From Spirochaetaceae bacterium UBA4077 (GTDB lineage Bacteria; Spirochaetota; Spirochaetia; Treponematales; Rectinemataceae), in the NCBI GenBank assembly GCA_002383375.1, contig DFYR01000062.1, positions 1-23,183 on the forward strand: 23,183 nucleotides of DNA, read 5' to 3'. The translations under genes were made by a program, and so were the position numbers. Shown piece after piece: positions 15,803 to 22,920 of this stretch (its first letter is position 1; each line of letters starts with the position of its first letter). The notes under the pieces are model-generated. The model was given only the letters and a program-made list of their open reading frames with translations. It was not told the origin of the DNA and did not search any database.

Positions 15803-17221
15803 CTACTCCAGCCTGTACCGTTGGTTCGCCCTGGCGATTTCCACCGATGGCAAGCCGGCTTCCAGAAGTCTTAGCTTCATAGCCTGTAAAGCCTTTGACT
15901 CGCCGTGGACCAGGATGGTGCTCTTAAGCTTTTCAGTTTCAGTCTCCGAAAGCCAGTCCAGGGTTTCCTGCCAATCTGCATGGGCCGAGAATGCGTCGAT
16001 GCTTTTTACATCGGCGGCTACCTTGTAGAAATCCCCATGGATCCTCACTTCCTTAGCCCCGTCCACGATCCTTCGTCCCAGGGTTCCTTCGGCCATATAG
16101 CCAACGATAAGGATCGTGTTCTGGGGTTTGCTGATGTTGTGGATAAGATGATGCTGAATCCTGCCTACTTCGCACATCCCGTCCGCCGATATGATGATCA
16201 TGGACTCCTTCGCGACGTTGAGCGCCTTGGAGTCTTCCACGCTGCGGGAAAAATGCAGACTCGCGAATCCGAAAGGATTGTTTGAATGCGTGGTAAACGC
16301 ATCATGGGTTTCTTTGTCATAGCATTCGGGATGGATGCGGAAGATGCCTGTCGCATCCACAGCCATGGGCGAATCCACCCAGATCGGAATGTCGGGAATC
16401 CTCCCCTGGTCCAGGAGCAGATGAAGGTTAAAGATCAGCTCCTGGGTTCGTTCTACGGCAAAGGCCGGAATGATCACTTTGCCTCCTGCATCCGCGGTGG
16501 ACCTGACTGCTAGCGCCAGCCTTTTTACCGCATCGCTGGTATTCTCGTGAAGCTTGTTGCCGTAGGTGCTTTCCAGTACCAGGTAATCCAGCCCGTGCAG
16601 GTGTTCGGGATCACGGATTATCGGTTTATTCTTTCGCCCTAGGTCACCCGAAAAGCCCAGCACCCGCTGTTCGCCGTTTTTTGACCTAAGTGTCATTTTA
16701 ATAAGCGCCGAGCCGAGGATATGCCCAGCATCGAGAAACTCGATAAGCACGCCTTCCAAGGCGTTGATCGGCCTGCGGTAATTGATCGTCACGAACTGCT
16801 CCATGGTTTTCACCACGTCCAGGTCGTTATAAAGCGGTTTCCAGTCGAATTTTTCGTTTTTTTTAGCCGCCTGTCGGGAGAGGTAGTCAGCGTCCCGGGC
16901 CTGGATATGGGCGGAATCCAACATGATGAGATTAGCCAGGTCTCTTGTGGCCGAGGTGGAAAAGATAGAGCCAGTAAAGCCTTTTTTTACCAGGTAGGGT
17001 AAAAGCCCGCAGTGATCGTAGTGGGCATGGCTGAGCACCACCGCATCCACGGAACTCGGCTCCACATCGCCCAGAAGGGCTCGGTTTTTCGCGTCCGACT
17101 CTGCTCTCCGGCCCTGGAAAGCCCCGCAGTCTACGAGAATCCTCTTGCCTTCGAACTCCACCAGGTGTTTAGAACCCGTTACTTCTCCCGCAGCTCCCAG
17201 CGCTCTAATAGAAATATCCAT
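15803..17221 (-). CDS. Beta-CASP metallo-beta-lactamase RNase (CPSF/YSH1-like)
   Basis: 472 residues from the ATG at 17221; the frame is open further upstream but the homologous part begins MDISIRALGAAGEVTGS. Metallo-beta-lactamase motifs: VDCGAFQG, SHAHYDHCG with H65/H67/D69/H70, and AGHILGSA, followed by FSGDLG. Beta-CASP motifs: ESTYGN, VIIPAFAVERTQE, DSPMA, SIDAFSAHAD and LVHGE. Proteins of this type (COG1236) are zinc-dependent RNases related to the CPSF-73/YSH1 group, usually cytoplasmic in bacteria, with poorly known targets. No Shine-Dalgarno sequence is seen. A TGCTATAGT extended -10 ends six bases before the ATG, pointing to a leaderless message. The ROK kinase follows closely. Confidence 0.92.
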   Translation of the reverse strand: MDISIRALGAAGEVTGSKHLVEFEGKRILVDCGAFQGRRAESDAKNRALLGDVEPSSVDAVVLSHAHYDHCGLLPYLVKKGFTGSIFSTSATRDLANLIMLDSAHIQARDADYLSRQAAKKNEKFDWKPLYNDLDVVKTMEQFVTINYRRPINALEGVLIEFLDAGHILGSALIKMTLRSKNGEQRVLGFSGDLGRKNKPIIRDPEHLHGLDYLVLESTYGNKLHENTSDAVKRLALAVRSTADAGGKVIIPAFAVERTQELIFNLHLLLDQGRIPDIPIWVDSPMAVDATGIFRIHPECYDKETHDAFTTHSNNPFGFASLHFSRSVEDSKALNVAKESMIIISADGMCEVGRIQHHLIHNISKPQNTILIVGYMAEGTLGRRIVDGAKEVRIHGDFYKVAADVKSIDAFSAHADWQETLDWLSETETEKLKSTILVHGESKALQAMKLRLLEAGLPSVEIARANQRYRLE

Positions 17222-17227
17222 GGTTAT

Positions 17228-17236
17228 ACTATAGCA
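17228..17236 (-). promoter_or_regulatory. Extended -10 promoter of the beta-CASP RNase gene
   Basis: On the minus strand TG-C-TATAGT matches the extended -10 pattern and ends six bases before the ATG at 17221. No good -35 is seen, as is usual for extended -10 promoters. Transcription would start at about the ATG. Confidence 0.5.
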
Positions 17237-17254
17237 CCGATCTCGCCTGCATAC

Positions 17255-17284
17255 TTGCGGAATTTGCCGAACTTGGCATACTAT
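17255..17284 (+). promoter_or_regulatory. Promoter of the m5U methyltransferase/pyrBI operon
   Basis: TTGCGG (17255-17260), 18 bases, then TACTAT (17279-17284). The ATG at 17295 follows after ten bases with no ribosome-binding site, so the leader would be about four bases. Confidence 0.5.
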
Positions 17285-17294
17285 CTTTTTCAGC

Positions 17295-18482
17295 ATGGCT
17301 GACAGGAGAATTTTGAATGTCGAAAAGCTCGCCTCGGGCGGGGACGGCATCGCGTTCTCCAACGGACAGGCCGTTTTCATTCCATTCAGCATCCCCGGCG
17401 AATCCCTTTCCTGCGAAATAATCGAAGAAAACACCGACTTTCTACGGGCAGTCCCTCTCGAAATCCTCAAGCCCTCCCCCTTCCGGGTAGAAGCCCCCTG
17501 CCCCCTCTTTGGCATATGCGGCGGTTGCAGCCTCCAGCACATCGCATATTCCCGGCAGCTGGAGCTCAAAGGACAGATTTTCAACGAGTCCCTCGCCCGA
17601 ACAGCCAAACTCCCTGGCCAGGAATTCCGCCTGGTGGCGTCGGAACCATACTCATACCGAAACAGAGTGGAGCTTCATGTCACCGACGACAATGGTTTCG
17701 GCTACATGGAAGGCGCATCGGATAAAGCCACACGGGCCCATGGCTGTCCGATTGCGGCCAAGCCTATCTCGGACTGGCTCAAGACTCAGAACAGAAAGAG
17801 CAAGCCGGCCAAGGAACTCCAGGCTCGAATCGGACCGAGAGGACGCTTCGTCGTCTTTGCCCAGTCTAGCCCGCCGGTAATCGAGGGACTCGACGCAAAA
17901 GCCCAAGCTCAGGTGGGCGGGCGTTTGTATCATTTTCCCTTAAGCCATTTTTTCCAGAGCAACCTCGCCATGACCGAACTTTTGGTTAAAAAGGCGCTCT
18001 CGGGGCTTTCAGGATCCAGGGCGCTGGACCTCTATGCGGGAGCAGGCCTTTTTGCCGCCGGCCTTGCCGAAACCTTCAGGGAGGTCACCCTGGTGGAAAG
18101 CGACAAGCAATCGCTGGAAGCCGCCCGGGAAAATGTCAGCCCAGGCAAAGCCCGCTTCATCCCCACCCAGGTCGAGGAGTGGATACAGGCCGAATCAGCC
18201 CGCTCCCGCCGCGGAACGTCGACGGCCATAGACTGGGTAGTCGCCGACCCTCCACGGAGCGGACTTTCTTCATCCACCCGAACATGGCTGAAAACCGCCC
18301 CCATTGGCGGGCTGAGCTATGTCTCCTGCAACCATGCCACCATGGCCAGGGATCTGGGCGATCTTTGCTCCTCCGGCTGGCGGATCGACTCGCTCGACGT
18401 ATTCGATTTCTATCCACAGACAGGACATATCGAAGCTATGGCGCGCCTGGCGCCGCCGAAAGTCCTCAGCACAGGAGGCTGA
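17295..18482 (+). CDS. TrmA/RlmD-family RNA (uracil-5-)-methyltransferase
   Basis: A 395-residue protein. Residues 1-60 form a TRAM RNA-binding domain. A [4Fe-4S] ligand set C69-x5-C75-x2-C78 with C151 (AHGCPIA) is seen, as in RlmD. The S-adenosylmethionine site includes LSHFFQSNLAM and DLYAGAGLF. ADPPRSG and SYVSCNHATMARDL (catalytic C345) follow, then the general base in GHIEAMARL. It makes 5-methyluridine in 23S rRNA or possibly tRNA; the exact position cannot be told, hence no gene symbol. The residue after SCN is His where the family normally has Pro. Its stop lies inside the ribosome-binding site of pyrBI, so the two are co-transcribed. Confidence 0.91.
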   Translation: MADRRILNVEKLASGGDGIAFSNGQAVFIPFSIPGESLSCEIIEENTDFLRAVPLEILKPSPFRVEAPCPLFGICGGCSLQHIAYSRQLELKGQIFNESLARTAKLPGQEFRLVASEPYSYRNRVELHVTDDNGFGYMEGASDKATRAHGCPIAAKPISDWLKTQNRKSKPAKELQARIGPRGRFVVFAQSSPPVIEGLDAKAQAQVGGRLYHFPLSHFFQSNLAMTELLVKKALSGLSGSRALDLYAGAGLFAAGLAETFREVTLVESDKQSLEAARENVSPGKARFIPTQVEEWIQAESARSRRGTSTAIDWVVADPPRSGLSSSTRTWLKTAPIGGLSYVSCNHATMARDLGDLCSSGWRIDSLDVFDFYPQTGHIEAMARLAPPKVLSTGG

Positions 18483-18483
18483 A

Positions 18484-20064
18484 ATGAAGCGAAGCGGACC
18501 ATTTAAAGGAAGAACGATTTCCGTCGTCAACGATCTTTCCTTGGACGAACAGCGGTATCTGTACCGCAAGTCCCGGGAGCTGAAAACCCTGGCCATGGGC
18601 GGCGGCGACTGCAGTGCCTTCAAGATCAATGATCTGGACTATCAGGTTTACCTTATTTTCATGGAAGACTCCACCAGGACCAGGGAATCCTTCCGCAACG
18701 CCGCCAAGTTCCTGGGCTGCAGAACCAACGTTTTCGACGCCGCATCCAGTTCCTTCAATAAAAACGAATCCATCACCGACGCGGTTAAGATGCTCTACGG
18801 CTATTCCGCCGATTCCTGTTTTATCATGCGCACTAAACTAGAAGGAGCCTGCCGCTGGCTCGAGCAAGCCCTTTCCCGCTACGCCGAGCTCTCCGGAAAA
18901 CCAAGGCCTGGCTTTATCAACGGGGGCGACGGAAAGCACGAGCACCCAACACAAGAGCTCCTGGATGAATTTTCCTTTCTCGAGCACATGCAGTGGAAGG
19001 AAGACCATATCCATCTCGCCCTGACCGGCGATCTCTACCACGGCCGCACCATCCACTCCAAGGCCGATGGCCTGCGGATCTTCAAGAACGTCGAGGTCGA
19101 TCTCGTAGCGCCCGAGCTTTTGTCCATGCCTCCCTATTATGTGGAAAAAATGAAGGACAACGGCTTTTCGGTGCGAACCTTCGAGTCCCTGGATGAGTAC
19201 CTGGCCTCGGGCAAGGTGGCCCCGATCTGGTATTTCACCCGTCTTCAGTTGGAACGGATGGGCGAGTCGGTACTTGAGCGTGCGCCCAGCCTTAGGCGCA
19301 GTGTAACATTCCGTAAGGATATGCTGGGACTTTTACCCGAAGACACTCGCTTCTATCACCCCCTTCCCAGGGACCGAATGCATCCCACAATCCCCCCCTT
19401 CCTGGATGATCTGCCGCTTAACGGCTGGGATGCCCAGTCTTCCAACGGCTACTGGACCAGGATCGTGGAGATCGGGATGGTCTCGGGCCTCATCGGCCAG
19501 GACTTTGAGGGTGCCTTTGCCATGGAACCTGAAATTGTAGAGGATTTTATAGTGGAAGCCCAGGTTGAGGAGCACCGAAAGCCGGAATACAAGGTAGGCA
19601 TAAAACCCGTGGAAGAGGGCATCGTTATCGATCACATCGCCTCTGGGCAGGCGGTGGAAAATATTTGGAGCAACATCGAATCGGTGCGGAAGATCCTCAA
19701 GCTCAACGTACGTTCCAGTCAGGGTGTCTACCATTCCTTCAAGGGTCCGGAAGTCTATAAGGGAATTATCTCCCTGCCCGATATAACCAGTTTTGGAGAA
19801 AAGGATCTGAAGAAGCTGTCGGCCATAGCCCCTGGCTGTACGCTTAATCTTATACGAAATTCCAAGGTAGCCAAGAAGTTCAGGCTTTCCATGCCCCCCA
19901 GAATCTACGGCTTCGATGAAATATCCTGCAAGAACGAAAACTGCATCTCCAATCCCAGACACAATGAAGGTGTTCCCACCGAATTCCTGCGTAAGTCCGG
20001 CACTACCTTCGTGTGCCGCTACTGCGAGAAGGAACACAGCTTCAGAGAGATCTGGGATATTTAA
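18484..20064 (+). CDS. pyrBI: Fused aspartate carbamoyltransferase catalytic-regulatory chain (PyrB-PyrI)
   Basis: A 526-residue protein. The ATG at 18484 has AGGAGG five bases upstream; a longer open frame to the left runs inside the upstream gene and is not used. Residues 1-345 are the catalytic chain: carbamoyl-phosphate loop STRTRESF at 63-70, SSSFNKNES, HPTQELLDEF at 154-163, GDLYHGRTIHS, and YHPLPR. Residues about 375-526 are the regulatory chain: GIVIDHI, IAPGCTLNLIRNSKV, and zinc cysteines C482, C487, C511, C514 with the same 5-24-3 spacing as in E. coli PyrI. It makes N-carbamoyl-L-aspartate in pyrimidine synthesis, with nucleotide control built into the same chain. The stretch after HPLPR (DRMHPTIPPFLDDLPLNGWD) is unlike the usual aspartate-binding loop. 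Confidence 0.93.
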   Translation: MKRSGPFKGRTISVVNDLSLDEQRYLYRKSRELKTLAMGGGDCSAFKINDLDYQVYLIFMEDSTRTRESFRNAAKFLGCRTNVFDAASSSFNKNESITDAVKMLYGYSADSCFIMRTKLEGACRWLEQALSRYAELSGKPRPGFINGGDGKHEHPTQELLDEFSFLEHMQWKEDHIHLALTGDLYHGRTIHSKADGLRIFKNVEVDLVAPELLSMPPYYVEKMKDNGFSVRTFESLDEYLASGKVAPIWYFTRLQLERMGESVLERAPSLRRSVTFRKDMLGLLPEDTRFYHPLPRDRMHPTIPPFLDDLPLNGWDAQSSNGYWTRIVEIGMVSGLIGQDFEGAFAMEPEIVEDFIVEAQVEEHRKPEYKVGIKPVEEGIVIDHIASGQAVENIWSNIESVRKILKLNVRSSQGVYHSFKGPEVYKGIISLPDITSFGEKDLKKLSAIAPGCTLNLIRNSKVAKKFRLSMPPRIYGFDEISCKNENCISNPRHNEGVPTEFLRKSGTTFVCRYCEKEHSFREIWDI

Positions 20065-20085
20065 GAAGGAAGCTTCAGCTTGAAT

Positions 20086-20116
20086 AAAGGCGCCGGATCG
20101 AAGGTCCGGCGCCTTT
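20086..20116. terminator. Rho-independent terminator after pyrBI, probably bidirectional
   Basis: A perfect 12-bp stem AAAGGCGCCGGA (20086-20097) with 20105-20116 and a 7-base loop. It is followed by TTTGTTT on the plus strand, and by a short T tract (TTTATT) on the minus strand. It lies between the convergent pyrBI and RlmB-type genes. Confidence 0.85.
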
Positions 20117-20122
20117 GTTTCG

Positions 20123-20157
20123 CCCGGTGTTTTTATACCCGGTGTTTTTATACCCGG
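20123..20157. repeat. 15-bp tandem repeat at the 3' end of the RlmB-type gene
   Basis: CCCGGTGTTTTTATA occurs twice head to tail (20123-20137, 20138-20152), followed by a partial third copy CCCGG. It overlaps the stop codon of the minus-strand methyltransferase gene. Confidence 0.8.
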
Positions 20158-20882
20158 CGAGAACGCCGGAACTCATGCATAAGAATGGCCGCCGCCACCG
20201 ATACGTTGAGTGAGTCCACATGGCCTTGCATGGGTATGGAGACCAGGCTGTCCACCTTTTCGAAGAGCAGGCGGGAGAGTCCCTCCCCCTCATTGCCCAA
20301 TACGATGCAGCAGCGCTGGGCAAAATCGCAGTCCTCGACCGCTTCTCCGCCCATTTCAGCCCCATAGGTCCAGAAACCGGCCTTTTTTATCTTTTCCAGG
20401 GCATCGGCGAGATTCTGCACCGTTACAAGGGGCACCCATGCCGAGGCGCCGGCGCTGGCCCTGGCCACCGCATCGCTCATGGGCGAAGCCCTTCTGGCCG
20501 GCACTACGGTAAAGTAAACGCCGAAGGCGTCAGCGGAGCGTAGGATAGCCCCGAGATTCTGGGGATCTTCGATATGATCCAGCAGCAAGATCAGGCAGGT
20601 TTCAGGCGCCTCGGCCAGCAGCTCGTCCAGGCTCGCTTTAGGTCTAGTTTCTGCGTCGGAGCAGCGCAGTATAACGCCCTTATTGTCAGGATCAAGGGAG
20701 TCCAGTGATTCCTGGCTTGCTGTTTGAAGCGGTATTTTATTATTTACCGCAAGTTCGAGAATATCCCGTACCCTCGGACCTTTTCGCTTCGCATCCTGGC
20801 CCTCGGCCACGAGAAGGCTGCATCCGGCTCCGCCCTTGCGCAGCTGTTCAAGAATTCCGTGTAATCCTGAGATGTAGCTCAT
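20148..20882 (-). CDS. rlmB: SpoU/TrmH-family rRNA 2'-O-methyltransferase (RlmB-like)
   Basis: A 244-residue protein. The N-terminal 75 residues (MSYISGLHGILEQLRKG...) form the L30e-like RNA-binding domain of this family. The SPOUT domain follows with motif 1 DPQNLGAILRSADAFG, motif 2 VLGNEGEGLSR and motif 3 IPMQGHVDSLNVSVAAAILMHE, which form the trefoil-knot S-adenosylmethionine site. The length and N-terminus fit RlmB, which methylates the ribose of G2251 in 23S rRNA; another rRNA or tRNA target is possible. It starts four bases after the kinase-like gene ends and has no clear ribosome-binding site, so translation is probably coupled. Confidence 0.88.
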   Translation of the reverse strand: MSYISGLHGILEQLRKGGAGCSLLVAEGQDAKRKGPRVRDILELAVNNKIPLQTASQESLDSLDPDNKGVILRCSDAETRPKASLDELLAEAPETCLILLLDHIEDPQNLGAILRSADAFGVYFTVVPARRASPMSDAVARASAGASAWVPLVTVQNLADALEKIKKAGFWTYGAEMGGEAVEDCDFAQRCCIVLGNEGEGLSRLLFEKVDSLVSIPMQGHVDSLNVSVAAAILMHEFRRSRRV

Positions 20883-20886
20883 TCGA

Positions 20887-21708
20887 TCAGGGCATTACCG
20901 TAAATTCTTGGACCAGCTGAATCGCGCTCTCCACGTGTTTAACCCCAGATACGTTGTGGGCGACGTTGAGTGCCGAGTCAATAGAGAACTGGGCATTCGC
21001 CACACCGTGCAATACCACTGCCCCCCGCTCTACCGTAGCTTCCAGGAAGTGAACCGGAATTTTACGGGCATAGATGATCTCGGTCACCACCTTCTGAGCC
21101 AGCACGAGGTCGGCGATCTTCTGCACTCCAACATCTTCCTTTTCTTTGTCGATGTACGCCTTACACAGAGAATCGATGGCCGCAGCGGCATGGGTGGAAT
21201 CAGTACCACCCGTATTGATTGTCAGATCGTATTCTCTGGCGTCCACCCAGTTAGTCGAGAAAAAGTACTTATGAAAGCCACCACGGTCGTGATCGCTCTC
21301 CTCGAGGATTTGCAGTGCCCGCTTGTTGTCGCATTCATAGAGTTTTTTAGCCCGTTCGATCCGCACAGCTATGGGGGCGGTTATCTTGACCGATACGACG
21401 TGAGGTACGCCCCGCAGGATGGCGTAGGCACCTCGACCCATGATGATGCAGTTGTTCTCCTGGGCGGCATCCAGAATCGCTGTCTTTAAATAATGGAGGT
21501 AGTTATCCCGCTGTTGCGACAGCGATGCCCAAAAACCAGGATTTTTTTCGTCGTACTTTTCCCGTTTCTCGGCGCTTATGCCGATGGAGTTGAGCTTGTC
21601 CTCCAGATATTCTTTGTCAATCAGCCTATACCCGGAGATTTTTGCCAGCTCCTGGGCAGTTTCTTCACCGAGGGATGCTACTTCGCGTGCTATCGTGATT
21701 ATCGCCAT
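20887..21708 (-). CDS. Cytidylate kinase-like protein fused to a BON-like domain
   Basis: A 273-residue protein. Residues 1-195 match the cytidylate-kinase-like family: MAIITIAREVASLGEETAQE, LIDKEYLEDKL, IIMGRGAYAIL, a RIERAKKL basic stretch, HDRGGFHKYFF and YDLTINT. The usual nucleotide loop of this family, GSGG, is ASLG here, so ATP binding may be altered. Residues about 200-270 (VERGAVVLHGVANAQFSIDS and a GVKHVESAIQLV end) look like a BON domain, normally found in envelope or ligand-binding proteins. The combination is unusual. Strong AGGAGG before the ATG. The RlmB-type gene follows directly. Whether it phosphorylates CMP or has a signalling role is open. Confidence 0.8.
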   Translation of the reverse strand: MAIITIAREVASLGEETAQELAKISGYRLIDKEYLEDKLNSIGISAEKREKYDEKNPGFWASLSQQRDNYLHYLKTAILDAAQENNCIIMGRGAYAILRGVPHVVSVKITAPIAVRIERAKKLYECDNKRALQILEESDHDRGGFHKYFFSTNWVDAREYDLTINTGGTDSTHAAAAIDSLCKAYIDKEKEDVGVQKIADLVLAQKVVTEIIYARKIPVHFLEATVERGAVVLHGVANAQFSIDSALNVAHNVSGVKHVESAIQLVQEFTVMP

Positions 21709-21731
21709 ATGTCCCTCCTTGTCCTGGTTCT

Positions 21732-21760
21732 ACTGTATAGTTATCCGCAAACAAAGTCAA
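21732..21760 (-). promoter_or_regulatory. Probable promoter of the kinase-like/RlmB operon
   Basis: On the minus strand TTGACT (21755-21760), a 17-base spacer and TACAGT (21732-21737) lie upstream of the AGGAGG and ATG at 21708. Confidence 0.5.
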
Positions 21761-21821
21761 TTTTTTTCGCCCTACCCAATCCCCGACCTCCACCTGCCTT
21801 CCCTTGGCCGCACCTGCCGCA

Positions 21822-21857
21822 TTTGCCTAGACGCTTTCCTAGACAATTTCCTAGTCG
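21822..21857. repeat. Three 12-bp imperfect direct repeats containing CCTAG
   Basis: TTTGCCTAGACG, CTTTCCTAGACA and ATTTCCTAGTCG follow one another without gaps in the divergent gap between the kinase-like gene and the EamA gene. Each carries CTAG. The regular 12-base step could be a multi-site protein target. No coding frame is supported here; the gap otherwise holds only the promoters. Confidence 0.65.
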
Positions 21858-21921
21858 CATTCTCAAAGGCTTGCCAAAGCCCAGGTGAGAGTGCCGGCTC
21901 CCTGGAATAAAGAGCGCCCCA

Positions 21922-21933
21922 GGAGTATACTCC
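21922..21933 (+). promoter_or_regulatory. 12-bp palindrome with the -10 box of the EamA gene
   Basis: GGAGTATACTCC is a perfect palindrome containing TATACT (21926-21931), eight bases before the ATG at 21940. The -35 is weak (TGGAAT at 21903-21908). A repressor bound here would block the promoter. Confidence 0.45.
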
Positions 21934-21939
21934 GCCCCT

Positions 21940-22842
21940 ATGGAAAAACTGGGCGCCCTCGCCGCCTTTGCCACTGCCGTCTGCTGGTCTATCGGACCGA
22001 TTTTTTTCGAGAGCGCGTCGCGAAAAGTGGGGGCTCTAGCGGTCAACTTCTGGAAAGTTGTTTTCGCCTTCTTTCTGCTTTCTCTGACAGGACTTCTTGT
22101 CCGCGGCATGCCTTTCCCTCTCGACGCACCGGCCCGCACCTGGTTTTACCTCATCATCTCAGGACTCATAGGCTTTGTTATCTCCGATTACTTCCTCTTC
22201 AACGCCTACATCCTGGTCGGTTCCCGCATAGCCATAGTCTTTCAATCACTCACCCCCCTTTTTACCGCGCTTTTAGCCCTCATCTTTCTGGGCGAGCGCA
22301 TGCTGCCCTCCCAGTTACTGGGCATGTTCGTTGTCGTCACAGGAGTCATGATCGTCGTTTTATCAAGACGGAAAAAGCTAAATCTAGAATCGGGACTACG
22401 GACCGAATCGACAAAGGGCTATGTCTACTCCCTAGTCGCCTCGCTCTTCCAGGCGACGGGCTTGGTTTTCTCCAAGATCGGCGTAAAGGACTACGATGTC
22501 ATCTCAGGCAGTCAGATCCGCATCGTTGCAGCAATCGTAGGGCTGGCAACCCAGGCGCTCATTCTCGGACAGGGCAGGAAAATATTCATAGGAGTTCCTA
22601 AAGAACGCTTTGCTTTCAAAAACATCGCCATCGGTTCTGTTTTTGGACCCTTTTTAGGCGTTTCATTCTCCCTGCTCGCTGTGCGCTACACTCAGGCCGG
22701 CACCGCATCGACCCTCATGGCCCTCACCCCCGTTCTCATCATTCCCCCGACGATTTTCATTCTTAAACAGAAGATTAGGCTCCCCGAGTTTTTGGGAGCT
22801 GTTGTTGCGGTAGGCGGCGCCGCGCTGTTCTTCCTGCTTTAG
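21940..22842 (+). CDS. EamA/DMT-family transporter
   Basis: A 300-residue membrane protein with ten predicted helices in two EamA repeats (about 5-135 and 165-300). Typical stretches are FWKVVFAFFLLSLTG, LVGSRIAIVFQSLTPLFTAL followed by FLGERM at the end of repeat one, and RYTQAGTASTLMALTPVLII near the end of repeat two. Members export amino acids or other metabolites by proton exchange; the substrate cannot be told from sequence. There is no Shine-Dalgarno sequence at a usable distance; the GGAG upstream lies 14 bases away, inside the palindrome. It stands alone between a divergent operon and tdh. Confidence 0.9.
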   Translation: MEKLGALAAFATAVCWSIGPIFFESASRKVGALAVNFWKVVFAFFLLSLTGLLVRGMPFPLDAPARTWFYLIISGLIGFVISDYFLFNAYILVGSRIAIVFQSLTPLFTALLALIFLGERMLPSQLLGMFVVVTGVMIVVLSRRKKLNLESGLRTESTKGYVYSLVASLFQATGLVFSKIGVKDYDVISGSQIRIVAAIVGLATQALILGQGRKIFIGVPKERFAFKNIAIGSVFGPFLGVSFSLLAVRYTQAGTASTLMALTPVLIIPPTIFILKQKIRLPEFLGAVVAVGGAALFFLL

Positions 22843-22893
22843 GCAAAACGGTGATTGACGCTGTTGGCGCTCGTGGAAAAATCCATTCTAGGA

Positions 22894-22899
22894 TATACT
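22894..22899 (+). promoter_or_regulatory. Probable -10 box of tdh
   Basis: TATACT, the same -10 hexamer as at trxA and the EamA gene, 21 bases before the tdh ATG. No convincing -35 is seen at 15-19 bases. Confidence 0.35.
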
Positions 22900-22920
22900 A
22901 GATATGATAAGGAGGGCGAC

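Noticed and set aside
18319..18483. Longer start for pyrBI
   Set aside because: The extra codons lie in the coding part of the methyltransferase gene; the ATG at 18484 has AGGAGG and starts the homologous part.
21885..22601. A 238-codon plus-strand frame rich in Arg, His and Pro
   Set aside because: It overlaps the EamA gene in another frame; its composition is typical of an out-of-frame reading of a membrane protein gene.
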